Origin: an uncultured Pseudomonadota bacterium
GTDB taxonomy: Bacteria > Myxococcota_A > UBA796 > UBA9615
DNA length: 7,983 bases
Assembly: GCA_937907595.1 (NCBI GenBank)
Contig: CALCXL010000894.1
Coordinates: forward strand, 1-7,983
Direction of reading: 5' to 3'
The notes under the pieces are model-generated. The model was not told the DNA's origin. It saw nothing but the letters and a program-made list of their open reading frames with translations, and searched no databases. This document shows, piece by piece, positions 1 to 7,684 of the stretch (positions within the stretch are counted from its first letter, which is position 1; each line of letters begins with the position of its first letter). The position numbers were made by a program, and so were the translations under genes.

Positions 1-2118
1 ATCACCGAGGTGATGTACCACCCCGTCGGCGAGCAGGACTACGAGGACCAGCACGAGTTCGTGGAGCTGCACAACGCCGGCGACGCCGCCGCCGACCTCA
101 CCGGGTGGGCCTTCGACGACGGGATCGCCTGGACCTTCGACGGCGGCACCCTGGAGCCCGGCGCGACGGCGGTGTTGGCCGCCGACCCCGCCCGCCTCGC
201 CGCGGTCTACGACCTCGACGGCGTCCAGGTCCTCGGCGCCTACGCAGGCCGCCTGTCCAACGGCGGGGAGCGCCTGCGCCTGGTGGACGCGGCGGGCGGG
301 GTCGTGGACGAGCTTCGCTACGACGACGCGTTCCCCTGGCCGGTGGGCGCCGACGCGCTCGGGGCATCCTCGCTCTGGCTGCCGGCGGACTCCTTGCCAG
401 TGGAGGACCACGCCCTGCGCGGCCGCTCCCTGCAGCGCCTGAGCCTGGAGGCCGCCACGGACGATCCGGCGACCTGGGCCGCGTCCCCCCTGGACGGCGC
501 CGATCCCGGGGTCGTGCTCGCGGTGGCCGACTCCGACCTGCCCGCGGTGGTGCTGGCCATGCTGTGGGGCGACGGCAGCCCCGGCCCCATCGAGCCCGGC
601 CAGCCGGTGGCGCTGCAGCTCTTTCTCAGCCGCCCGCCGCCCCCGGGGCTGCGCGTGGAGTGGTTCGCGGACGACGTCCAGGTCGAGGGGGAGCCGGTGC
701 TCGACGCCCCCCTCATCGACGCCGGCGACGGGCTGTGGACGGCCGAGCTCCCCGCCCAGGCCGACGAGACCATCCTGCGCGCGCGCATCTCGGCCGACGG
801 CGGGGTCCTCTCCCCCCGCCCCGGCGACCCCATGGCCTGGCACGCGGCCTTCGTCGCGTGGCCCCTCCCCGGCAGCACGCGCCCCTACCGGCTCTACCTG
901 GCCACCGATCGCTGGACGTCGCTCTGGGACGCGGTGCAGCCGGGCCGCCTGATCGACGCCTGCACCCCCAACCCCGGCTGGGCGCTGCGGGTGCCGGCGG
1001 TCTTCGTGGAGGACGGCACCGTCTACGACGTGCAGGTGCGCTACCAGGGCAGCCGCTGGAACCGCTCGAACGGCCGGGACATCGCGGCCTGGAACGCCCC
1101 CGGCCCCGATCGCCCCGCCCCCCTGCGCGCCCTGTCCTGGTCGGTGCGCTTCCCCCGCTACGCGCCGTTTGAGGGCCGCAGCGCCATCACCCTCAACAAG
1201 CTGACCCAGGGCTGCCCCGGGCTGACCGCGGCCGTGGGCTTCGGCCTCTTCGAGGAGGTGGGCCTGCCCGTGCCCGAGGTGCGCTTCGCGCGGCTCTTCG
1301 TCAACGGCGCCTACTACAACTACACCCAGGAGATCGAGCGGCCGGGGGAGGCCATGCTCGAGCGCTGGCTGGCCGACCTGCCGCCCGAGGCCCCCGCGGA
1401 GCCCTCGGTGCCGCACCTCTTCAAGTCGGGCGGCTGCAACTGCGACGAGGGCCCCTACGGCTGGGGCGACGGGCGCCCGCTGGAGGACCTCTGCGGCTAC
1501 ACGGCCCTGGAGCGCACCGCCTGGACCTACGAGCGCAAGACCTGGGACTGGGCGGGACACGACGAGCTGCAGGCGCTGCTGGAGGACCACGAGGTCGCGC
1601 GCGCGGGCAGCGACGAGGACCTGGCCGTCTTCCTGGCCGACCGCTTCGACGTCGACCTGGTCCTGAACTACCTCGCGGTCATCAACTGGGCGGTGCCCTT
1701 CGACGACATGTTCCAGAACCACTACTGGGTGCAGCGCCGCTCGGACGGCCGGTGGTTCCTGGCCCCCTGGGACCTGGATCAGGACTTCGGCGGGTGGAAG
1801 GGCGCGTCGGCGTCGATCCACATGGGCGAGCAGGGGGACCCCGACAACCGCTCGGGCTGGTGGCACCGGGTCAAAGACTCGTTCCTGGCGGCTTACCGCG
1901 CCGAGTACGAGGCCCGCCTGTTCGAGCTGAACGAGACCGTCCTGCACCCCGACGCGGTCTCGGCCCGGGTGGACGCGGTGGAGGCGTCGTGGAGCCTGGG
2001 CGAGGCGGCCGCCTCCCCGGGGGGCCTGGCCTGCGACTTCACGGACAAGGCCGTGGCCTTCCGCGCCTTCGCCCAACAGCGCCACGACGTGGTCGCCGCC
2101 CTCGCCGACGGGCCGTAG
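1..2118 (+). CDS. Lamin-tail domain / CotH kinase-like protein, 5' end missing
   Basis: The frame is open from the first base, and the first residues (ITEVMYHPVG) are the usual opening of a lamin-tail domain, so the true start and any signal peptide lie upstream of the window. Domains in order (window codons): lamin-tail domain about 1-105 (EFVELHNAGD, LTGWAF, SNGGERLRLVD); an Ig-like segment about 175-290 (VALQLFLSR, WTAELPAQ); a CotH-like atypical kinase region about 295-690. CotH signs are VRYQGSRWNRSNG, a NYTQEIERP segment, NHYWVQRRSDGRWFLAPWD with Asp at 1771-1773, and DLDQDFGG. In Bacillus, CotH phosphorylates spore-coat proteins; the role in non-sporulating bacteria is unknown. The lamin-tail fusion suggests an extracellular or surface protein (inference). 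A Cys-containing insert (SGGCNCDEG ... LCGY, about 1429-1500) sits inside the kinase-like region. The gene ends at TAG 2116-2118, about 96 bp before the methyltransferase start. The family is well supported; catalytic activity is not shown. Confidence 0.85.
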   Translation: MTEVMYHPVGEQDYEDQHEFVELHNAGDAAADLTGWAFDDGIAWTFDGGTLEPGATAVLAADPARLAAVYDLDGVQVLGAYAGRLSNGGERLRLVDAAGGVVDELRYDDAFPWPVGADALGASSLWLPADSLPVEDHALRGRSLQRLSLEAATDDPATWAASPLDGADPGVVLAVADSDLPAVVLAMLWGDGSPGPIEPGQPVALQLFLSRPPPPGLRVEWFADDVQVEGEPVLDAPLIDAGDGLWTAELPAQADETILRARISADGGVLSPRPGDPMAWHAAFVAWPLPGSTRPYRLYLATDRWTSLWDAVQPGRLIDACTPNPGWALRVPAVFVEDGTVYDVQVRYQGSRWNRSNGRDIAAWNAPGPDRPAPLRALSWSVRFPRYAPFEGRSAITLNKLTQGCPGLTAAVGFGLFEEVGLPVPEVRFARLFVNGAYYNYTQEIERPGEAMLERWLADLPPEAPAEPSVPHLFKSGGCNCDEGPYGWGDGRPLEDLCGYTALERTAWTYERKTWDWAGHDELQALLEDHEVARAGSDEDLAVFLADRFDVDLVLNYLAVINWAVPFDDMFQNHYWVQRRSDGRWFLAPWDLDQDFGGWKGASASIHMGEQGDPDNRSGWWHRVKDSFLAAYRAEYEARLFELNETVLHPDAVSARVDAVEASWSLGEAAASPGGLACDFTDKAVAFRAFAQQRHDVVAALADGP

Positions 2119-2135
2119 CCGCCTTCACCCTCCGC

Positions 2136-2159
2136 GCGGTGCCCCGGAGCGCTCACCGC
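2136..2159 (+). terminator. Weak hairpin after the CotH-like gene
   Basis: GCGGTG (2136-2141) and CACCGC (2154-2159) form a 6-bp stem with a 12-nt loop, 17 nt after the stop codon. No T-tract follows, so it is not a classical intrinsic terminator. A stem this short can arise by chance in GC-rich DNA. It is listed because it is the only stem seen between the two genes. Confidence 0.2.
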
Positions 2160-2202
2160 CCACCGAATCGCAGGCTGCCGTCGTCTCACCCGGCGCATTG
2201 TG

Positions 2203-2217
2203 TATTTTCGGCCGATG
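2203..2217 (+). promoter_or_regulatory. Candidate -10 box for a leaderless transcript
   Basis: TATTTT (2203-2208) lies in a small AT-rich island (ATTGTGTATTTT) within otherwise GC-rich DNA. It ends exactly 6 nt before the ATG at 2215, the spacing at which transcription would start on the A of the ATG. No Shine-Dalgarno sequence precedes this ATG. No good -35 hexamer is visible about 17 bp upstream, so the call rests on position and base composition only. Confidence 0.4.
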
Positions 2218-3453
2218 AACCCAGCCTCCGACCCGTCCTCCCCCGCCGCGCGGGTCGATCCGCCCGAGGCCACCGCCCGCCTGCTGACCGAGCTCGCCCG
2301 CGCCCTGGAGGCCCAGACCTTCGTCAAGCTGACCCTCAGCAAGCCCCGCAAGGGCGCCGCCGACGAGGACCGCCCCCTGCGCGCCGTCGGCCGGCTGGTG
2401 GAGATCCGCGGCGAGCCCATGCTCAGCCTGGTCCTCAGCCACAAGACCCGGGACATCACCCGCAACCACCCCCTGGCCGAGGCCCCCGATGCCGTCTGGG
2501 AGCTGCTGAGCGACTCCTTGGGGGAGGCCTACCTCTTCACCACCGCCGCCAACCTGGAGCTGCGCACCAACAAGCGCGGCACCCCCCGCTTCCACCAGAA
2601 GGCCGCCACCTTCGAGCAAGGCGGCGCGCCCCAGGCCCACAACCGCCCCCGCAACTACATCCTGGAGGCCAGCAAGGCCCCCTACCTGCAGGAGCTCGGC
2701 ATCGTCGACGGCAAGGGCCGCGTGCGGGACAGCAAGCAGGGCAAGTTCCGGCAGCTCCAGAACTTCATCCGGGTCCTGGATCCCCTGGTCACCAAGGCCG
2801 GCCTGCGCGATCGCGAGCGCCTGCGCGTCGTCGACATCGGCTGCGGCAAGGCCTACCTGACCTTCGCCCTGCACGACTACTGCAACCAGGTCCTGGGCAT
2901 CCCCACCGAGGTCGTTGGCATCGACCAGAACGCCGATCTGGTGACGTTCAACAACGGCGTGGTCGCCCGCTTGGGCCTGCAGGGGCTCACCTTCACCCAC
3001 AGCACGGCCGAGGAGCACCCCACCGGCGCGGCCGACATCGTGGTGGCCCTGCACGCCTGCGACACCGCCACCGACGACGCCCTCTTCGCCGGGCTCGCCG
3101 CCGACGCTGCCCTGATCATCGCCGTGCCCTGCTGCCAGAAGGAGCTGCGCCCCCAGTTCCAGGTCCCCGCCGACGAGCTCCCCCTCTTCCGCCACGACAC
3201 CTTCAAGGACCGCTACACGCAGATGCTGACCGACAGCCTGCGCAGCCTCCTGCTGGAGTCCCAGGGCTACACCAGCCGCGTGGTCGAGTTCATCTCCGAC
3301 TCGCACACCCACCGCAACGTGATGATCCAGGCGATCAAGGGCGACACCCGCGTGCCGCGAGACAAGCGCCGCGCCGAGGCCGACGCCCTGATGGCCCGCT
3401 ACGGCATCGACCAGCACCGGCTGAACGGGCTGCTGGCAGCGCAGGAGACCTAG
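2215..3453 (+). CDS. Class I SAM-dependent methyltransferase (Methyltransf_32-like)
   Basis: About 412 residues from ATG 2215. A GTG at 2200 in the same frame would add five residues but overlaps the candidate -10 box, so ATG is preferred. The N-terminal 190 residues (FVKLTLSKPRKG ... RPLRAVGRLVEIRGEPMLS ... NRPRNYIL) form the extra domain seen in bacterial members of this family. The Rossmann methyltransferase domain follows: motif I VVDIGCGKAYLTF (Asp about 207), motif II VVGIDQNADLV (Asp about 237), then DIVVALHACDTATDDAL (LHACD at 279-283) and VPCCQKEL (Cys pair 306-307). The LHxCD and CCQ signatures resemble the PF13679 / METTL25-like group. The protein is predicted cytosolic, with no signal peptide or membrane segment. 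Its substrate cannot be told from sequence; RNA or protein are both possible. The gene stands alone between two spacers. The methyltransferase call is strong; the family name is from recall of motifs. Confidence 0.88.
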   Translation: MNPASDPSSPAARVDPPEATARLLTELARALEAQTFVKLTLSKPRKGAADEDRPLRAVGRLVEIRGEPMLSLVLSHKTRDITRNHPLAEAPDAVWELLSDSLGEAYLFTTAANLELRTNKRGTPRFHQKAATFEQGGAPQAHNRPRNYILEASKAPYLQELGIVDGKGRVRDSKQGKFRQLQNFIRVLDPLVTKAGLRDRERLRVVDIGCGKAYLTFALHDYCNQVLGIPTEVVGIDQNADLVTFNNGVVARLGLQGLTFTHSTAEEHPTGAADIVVALHACDTATDDALFAGLAADAALIIAVPCCQKELRPQFQVPADELPLFRHDTFKDRYTQMLTDSLRSLLLESQGYTSRVVEFISDSHTHRNVMIQAIKGDTRVPRDKRRAEADALMARYGIDQHRLNGLLAAQET

Positions 3454-3494
3454 GAGCCTGCGGCCTACTTGCGACCGAGCCAATCCGTCGCACG

Positions 3495-3617
3495 TTGCTA
3501 GACACCACCCGCACCCTCGCCTTCGAGCCCGCCGCCGAGGGCGCCAGCCAGGCCACCGTCACCGCAACCCCCGACGTCGGCGACCCCTAGACCCTCAGCT
3601 TCACCGCCAGCCGCTGA
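3495..3617 (+). pseudogene. Possible relic of an Ig/cadherin-like repeat coding sequence
   Basis: Read in frame from 3495, almost every codon ends in G or C, as in the real genes here. The translation looks like the end of a bacterial Ig- or cadherin-like repeat: LAFEPAAEGASQATVTATPD, then VGDP, a TAG stop at 3588-3590, then TLSFTASR and a TGA at 3615-3617. The phrase VGDP-stop-TLSFTAS resembles the VGDTLTFTAS type of phrase common in such repeats. Both the codon bias and the protein sense continue through the TAG, which suggests decayed coding sequence. There is no Shine-Dalgarno sequence or credible start. Chance similarity in GC-rich DNA cannot be excluded. Confidence 0.3.
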
Positions 3618-3620
3618 GGG
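3592..3620 (+). terminator. 8-bp perfect stem-loop in the spacer before the HTCS gene
   Basis: CCCTCAGC (3592-3599) and GCTGAGGG (3613-3620) are perfect reverse complements around a 13-nt loop. No T-run follows on either strand. It could be a weak terminator or RNA-stabilising stem for the methyltransferase transcript, whose stop is about 140 nt upstream, or a stem in the HTCS 5' leader. It overlaps the end of the coding-like relic. Confidence 0.35.
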
Positions 3621-3664
3621 CGACCATCCACCGCGTCGCCGTGGCAACCTGCGCGTCGATGAAC

Positions 3665-3687
3665 AGGAGCAGGAGCGGCGTGCTTTG
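3665..3687 (+). promoter_or_regulatory. Ribosome binding site that sets the HTCS TTG start
   Basis: Two AGGAG boxes lie in tandem at 3665-3669 and 3671-3675. The second is 9 nt before TTG 3685. The TTG places a positively charged N-terminus and a hydrophobic signal-peptide core directly ahead of the propeller. The next in-frame ATG (3787) would delete that signal. No ATG or GTG in the same frame is seen between 3600 and 3685. Confidence 0.55.
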
Positions 3688-6119
3688 AGGACCGACGGGA
3701 TCCGGATCATCGCCGTCGTAGCAGCGGTCCTGCTCGGCCACGATGTTCTGGCGGCGTCGAGCGAGCCCGCCGACGACCCGCGGTGGATGGTCGACCGCTG
3801 GACGGTCGACGATGGGTTGCCCCTGGACCACTTGAACGCTCTGGCGTTCGGCCCCGACGGTCTGTTGTGGCTCGCCAGCTTCGACGGGCTGGTGCGCTTC
3901 GACGGAGCCAGCTTCGACGTGACGCGCCGCCCTGCGGTGTCGTCCCTGCCCAGGAATCGGCTGGTGGCGGTGGAGACCGACTCCGCCGGGGTCGCCTGGT
4001 TCACGACGCAGGAGCGAACTCTGCTGCGCGTGGCCGGGACGACGATCGAGCGGGTGGCCGAAGGGGCCGAGGGCCTTCGATCGGGGCCGGAGGGGCTGTG
4101 GTTCAACGCCGGCGGCGCGGTCGGCCGGATCGTGGACGGGGAGGTGACCACCGTCCCCCTCGACGGGCTCGCCGGTCTGGCGCCCGCGCCGAGCGGGCTG
4201 CTGGCGTGGACGGACCAGCGCCTGGTCCGGTTCGCACCGGAGGGAGTGGAGACCCTGGCCGAGCGGTCGGCCGTGGGGGAGTTCTTCGACGCGTCGGAGG
4301 CTTCCGACGGAACGGTGTGGGCCGCGACCGAGACCGGGCTGCACCGCCTCGGCACCGAGGGCGGGCCGATCCACCTCGCCCCTCCGCCTGGGGTGCACGC
4401 CACGGTGTGTCGGGTTCACGCGACTCCCGAGGGGGCGCTCGTGGACGGGGCCGACGCCTCGTGGAGGGTCGAGGGTGGGGTCGCGGTGATCGATGCGGAG
4501 GGACCCATTCGGTCCGTCGGCTCGACCCCGTGCGACGGGCGGTCCGTGCTGCCTGCCGCCCGGATCGACGGCGCGCTCTGGCGAGCCGTGGGGGCCCGGA
4601 TCCTGCGCGACGGCGTCCCCATCTACCGGTCGCCGGCACCCGTGCGTGCGATCCGTGCGGGCCGCCACGGCTCGGTGTGGGTGGCCACCACCGGCGGAGG
4701 GCTGCTCCGACTCCGGCCGGCCGCGGTCGGACGGCTCGGGGATCAGGCACCGGAGGGGTCCCGGATCGTCTACGTCGTCCTGCCTGACCCCGACGGCGCG
4801 GTGCTGCTCGACGTCGAGGCCCGGCTCGAGCGGAGGTCCGGGGCTGAGGTGGAGCCGCTGCGGCTGGCGGGTTCGGCCGGGGGCTTCAAGGGCCTCATGA
4901 ACCAGGCCGGAGACGGCACCGTGTGGGTCGCTCATGAAGGCGGGCTGTGCCGGGTCGACGGCCCGGACTGCGTGCCCTCGCCGGGCGCCCCGCCGTTTCG
5001 CGAACCGGAGTCCGTGCACGTGGCTCGCGACGGACGGGTGCGGGTCGCGACCCGCGACGGACTGTGGGTGGGCGCCGCGGACGGGGCGTCTGCGGCCTGG
5101 GAGCTGGCGTTCGCCGACAAGGCCGACGTGATCGGCGACGTGCGGTCCACCGCAGAGGCCCCCGATGGCTCGGTCTGGGCCGGGACCCGAGAGCACGGCA
5201 TCGTCCGACTCGACTCCGACCGCCTCGCTGTCTTCGGGCGGGGAGAGGGGCTCCCGGGCGTGGCCGTCCGCGGGCTTCACTTCGACGCGAAGGGCGTTCT
5301 GTGGGCGGCCATGCGAGACGACGGCCTCTGCCGGATCGACGTGTCGTCCGCCCCGCTGGGTGTCCGCTGCCTGAATCGAGCGCACGGACTCTTCGACGAC
5401 GGCCTTCACTCCGTGACCGAAGACGAGTTCGGTCGCTTCTGGATGAGCGGCAACCGCGGGATCTTCACCGTCCCGAGGGCGGGGCTCGAAGCGTTCTTCG
5501 CCGGGGAGGCGGAGCGGGTCGCCTCCCTGGGCTTTCAAGAGCGCGACGGGATGGCCCACCGCGAGGCCAACGGGTTCAGGCAGCCGGCGTTCGGCCGGGG
5601 CCCCGACGGCGCCCTGTGGTACCCGACCCAACGGGGCGCCGCCGTGATCGACCCCGCGGTGGTCCGGGCCCCCGAGGCTCCGACCCCCGTGCTGCGCTCC
5701 CTGGCTGCAGGCGGGGTGGAGGTGTCGACCGCGGGGGACCTGGTCCTGCCCGCCGAGGTCCGGGACGTCACGGCGCGGTGGTCGGCCGTCGAGCACCGCT
5801 GGCCCGACCAGCTCCTCTTCCAACACCGCCTCCTCGGCTACCGCGACGCCTGGAGCCCTCCGTCCCAGGAGCGCGGAGCCCACTGGGCGAGCTTGCCCGC
5901 GGGGACGTACCGGCTGGAGGTCCGCGCGGGGCTGGCCGGGGCTTGGAGCGAGCCCCTCGCGGTCGCCTTCCGGCGTCGACCCTCGTTCCGCGAGACGGCC
6001 TGGTTCCCAACCCTGCTTGTGGTGCTGTTGTTCGCTCTGCTGACCGGCGGGCTGGCCTTTCGCAACCGGGCCCTGCGCCGCCGCGCCTCGCTCCTGGAGT
6101 CGATCGTTGCGGTCGCGGA
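3685..6119 (+). CDS. HTCS sensor half: Reg_prop propellers, Y_Y_Y, membrane helix (frameshifted)
   Basis: This is the N-terminal part of a hybrid two-component system protein, about 810 residues in the frame of TTG 3685. A signal peptide (RTDGIRIIAVVAAVLLGHDV) is followed by WTVDDGLPLDHLNALAFGPD, the usual start of a Reg_prop sensor. By eye there are about 15 propeller repeats of the type GxDGxxWxAxxxGLxRxD, from GPDGLLWLASFDGLVRFDG (about 3850) to GPDGALWYPTQRGAAVIDP (about 5605), which fits two seven-bladed propellers. ERDGMAHREANGFRQPAF before the last blade is typical of the family. A Y_Y_Y domain follows at about 5710-5970 (HRLLGYRDAW, LPAGTYRLEVRAG). A membrane helix is at 6001-6060 (WFPTLLVVLLFALLTGGLAF). 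The frame stays sensible to about 6110 (RRRASLLESIVA), then becomes Arg/Pro/Gly-rich without a stop to the window end, so the end given here is the break point. The continuation is the kinase half one frame over. In known HTCS proteins, mostly Bacteroidota, this part binds a saccharide in the periplasm; the ligand here is unknown. Confidence 0.85.
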
Positions 6120-6155
6120 CCGAGGAGCTCCGCGACCGCAACGATCGACTCCAGG
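6093..6155 (+). repeat. Perfect 27-bp inverted repeat with 9-nt loop at the HTCS frame break
   Basis: The left arm is 6093-6119 (begins CCTGGAGTCGATCG, ends GGTCGCGGA). The right arm is 6129-6155 (begins TCCGCGACCGC, ends GATCGACTCCAGG). The loop 6120-6128 is CCGAGGAGC. All 27 positions pair. The repeat lies inside coding DNA, just after the membrane helix, where the linker coiled coil begins. The reading frame changes by +1 within or next to the left arm. It has no T-tract and sits mid-gene, so it is not read as a terminator. Confidence 0.95.
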
Positions 6156-7684
6156 CCCAGGCCGACCGCCTGGCGGAGCTGGACCGGCTCAAGAACGCTT
6201 TCGTCGCGAACGTCTCCCACGAGCTGCGCACGCCGCTGGCGCTCATCGCAGGGCCGCTGGAGAAGGTGTTGCCGGCCGTGGAAGACCCGTCGGCCCGTCG
6301 CTCGCTGGACATGGTCCGCCGCAACGCCGAGCGGCTCGCCCTGCTCGTCGACCAGCTGATGGACGTCGCCCGCCTCGAGTCCGGCGGCGTGCCCATCCGC
6401 GCGCGTCGCCTGGACCTGGGGGCCTTTGTGCGTCGCACGCTGGAGCGGTTCGACCCCGCGTGCGCGGCGGCATCGCTGAGCTTGCAGTCCGACACCCCGG
6501 CCGGTCCGGTACCGACCTTCTTCGACGACGACATCCTCGACAAGGTCCTGTCGAACCTGCTCTCCAACGCGCTGAAGTTCACGCCTGCGGGCGGCTCGAT
6601 CCACGTGGCGTTGGAGGCGCCCGAGCACGGGGAGTGGGCCCGCCTCCGGGTCTCGGACAGCGGGATCGGCATCGCGCAGGGCGACCTGGTCGCCATCTTC
6701 GACCGCTTCCACCAGGTGGAGAGTGGGATGGACCGGGGTCGCGAGGGGGCGGGGATCGGTCTGGCGCTCGCCCGGGAGCTGGTGGAGCTGCACGGCGGGG
6801 AGCTGTTCGTCCAGAGCGTCCTGGGAGAGGGCTCGACCTTCACGGTGCACATGCCCCGCGGCGCCGATCACCTCGCTCCTGGCGAGATCGCGACCTCGCT
6901 CCGGGTGGCTCCTGCTGCGGAGGGCGCGGACTCGGAGCCCGGGGCGCCGTCGGAGTCCCCAGGGCGGGCCCGCGTGCTCGTCGTCGAGGACCACCCCGAC
7001 ATGCGAGCCTTCCTGGTCGAGCAGCTGAGCGAGTACTTCGACGTCGCCTCGGCCTGCGACGGGGCCGAGGGCCTGCAGGCGGCCCGAGACCAACGCCCCG
7101 GCGTCATCGTGTCGGACGTGATGATGCCCGGGGTGGATGGCCTGGAGATGTGCCGCCGGCTCCGGGCCGACGCCGACCTCGCATCGATCCCCGTCCTGTT
7201 GCTGAGCGCGAAGGCGGAGGCCGACGACCGGGCCGATGGGCTCGAGGTCGCCGACGACTACATGGCCAAGCCGTTCCGCATGCGCGAGGTGGTCGCGCGC
7301 GTCCACGCCTTGCTCCGTCGAGCAGAACCCAGCCCCGACACGTCCCCGCCGCCGGTCGCGGTGGTGGACGACGAGGACGCTCAGCGGCTCCGGGAGGCGG
7401 TGCTGCGCGGCATGGGGGACGACGGGTTCGACATCGCGTCGCTCGCAAAGCAGCTGGGCATCAGCTCGCGCCAGCTCCGGCGGGACGTGCGGCGCCTCAC
7501 CGGGGACAGCCCCAGCGCCTACGTGCGCCGCGTCCGCATCGAACAGGCGCACCAGATGCTGGTGACGGGGGCCTACTCCACCGTCGCCGAGGTGGCCGCC
7601 GCGGTGGGCTTCACGCCCAACTACTTCTCGCGGCTCTACGCGAACTGGTTCGGCCGCCCGCCCACCGAGGACCTCGCCTCCTGA
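6107..7684 (+). CDS. HTCS kinase/output half: HisKA, HATPase, receiver, AraC-type HTH (frameshifted)
   Basis: This is the cytoplasmic part of the hybrid protein whose sensor half ends just upstream. Domains: coiled coil (RTEELRDRNDRLQAQADRL); HisKA with H-box NVSHELRTPLALI, phospho-acceptor His at 6218-6220; HATPase with N-box LSNLLSNALKF (Asn 6566), G1 box SDSGIGIA (Asp 6656), F-box IFDRFHQVE and G2 box GAGIGLALARELVELHGG; receiver about 6970-7320 with VVEDH, phospho-acceptor Asp 7115-7117 (SDVMMPGVDG) and Lys in ADDYMAKPF; C-terminal AraC-type HTH about 7410-7675 (DIASLAKQLGISSRQLRRDV, VAEVAAAVGFTPNYFSRLY). All catalytic residues are present. The position 6107 is only the first possible initiator (TTG) in this frame. 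It lies inside the inverted repeat with no Shine-Dalgarno sequence, so an independent start is unlikely. The span 3685-7684 is 4000 nt, one more than a multiple of three, as expected for a single inserted base. The intact protein would be about 1332 residues. It should autophosphorylate, pass phosphate to its own receiver and regulate transcription directly. Confidence 0.9.
   Translation: MRSRTEELRDRNDRLQAQADRLAELDRLKNAFVANVSHELRTPLALIAGPLEKVLPAVEDPSARRSLDMVRRNAERLALLVDQLMDVARLESGGVPIRARRLDLGAFVRRTLERFDPACAAASLSLQSDTPAGPVPTFFDDDILDKVLSNLLSNALKFTPAGGSIHVALEAPEHGEWARLRVSDSGIGIAQGDLVAIFDRFHQVESGMDRGREGAGIGLALARELVELHGGELFVQSVLGEGSTFTVHMPRGADHLAPGEIATSLRVAPAAEGADSEPGAPSESPGRARVLVVEDHPDMRAFLVEQLSEYFDVASACDGAEGLQAARDQRPGVIVSDVMMPGVDGLEMCRRLRADADLASIPVLLLSAKAEADDRADGLEVADDYMAKPFRMREVVARVHALLRRAEPSPDTSPPPVAVVDDEDAQRLREAVLRGMGDDGFDIASLAKQLGISSRQLRRDVRRLTGDSPSAYVRRVRIEQAHQMLVTGAYSTVAEVAAAVGFTPNYFSRLYANWFGRPPTEDLAS

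Noticed and set aside
2125..3483. - strand open frame opposite the methyltransferase
   Set aside because: It is a Val/Gly/Leu/Ala-rich shadow without motifs, and the + strand carries the methyltransferase signature motifs.
1752..3590. Long + frame spanning the end of the CotH-like gene and all of the methyltransferase
   Set aside because: It crosses two well-supported genes out of frame and is Arg/Pro/Gly-rich. Only its last 30 or so codons, outside those genes, look coding-like, and these are reported separately as a relic.
3659..3688. Nine-codon mini-ORF (ATG to TGA) whose stop overlaps the TTG start of the HTCS gene
   Set aside because: The TTGA overlap resembles translational coupling, but no Shine-Dalgarno sequence precedes the ATG and the peptide (MNRSRSGVL) is just the AGGAG boxes translated. 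It is probably chance.
6093..6155. Programmed ribosomal frameshift signal made by the hairpin
   Set aside because: A +1 shift would be needed. No slow or stop codon is seen at the shift site in the sensor frame and no homopolymer slip site is present, so mutation or sequence error is more likely.
4947..6359. Open frame on the + strand inside the sensor region, in frame 3
   Set aside because: It is Arg/Gly/Pro-rich with no repeats. The frame starting at 3685 gives clear propeller blades over the same DNA.
3601..6852. Very long open frame on the - strand opposite the HTCS gene
   Set aside because: It is a shadow of GC-rich coding DNA. Its translation is rich in Arg, Pro and Gly with no recognisable domain, while the + strand shows a full series of propeller, kinase and membrane motifs.
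5768..7552. Long - strand open frame opposite the kinase and receiver region
   Set aside because: It is low-complexity His/Arg/Gly/Ala-rich translation without motifs, and the opposite strand carries intact H, N, G and receiver motifs.
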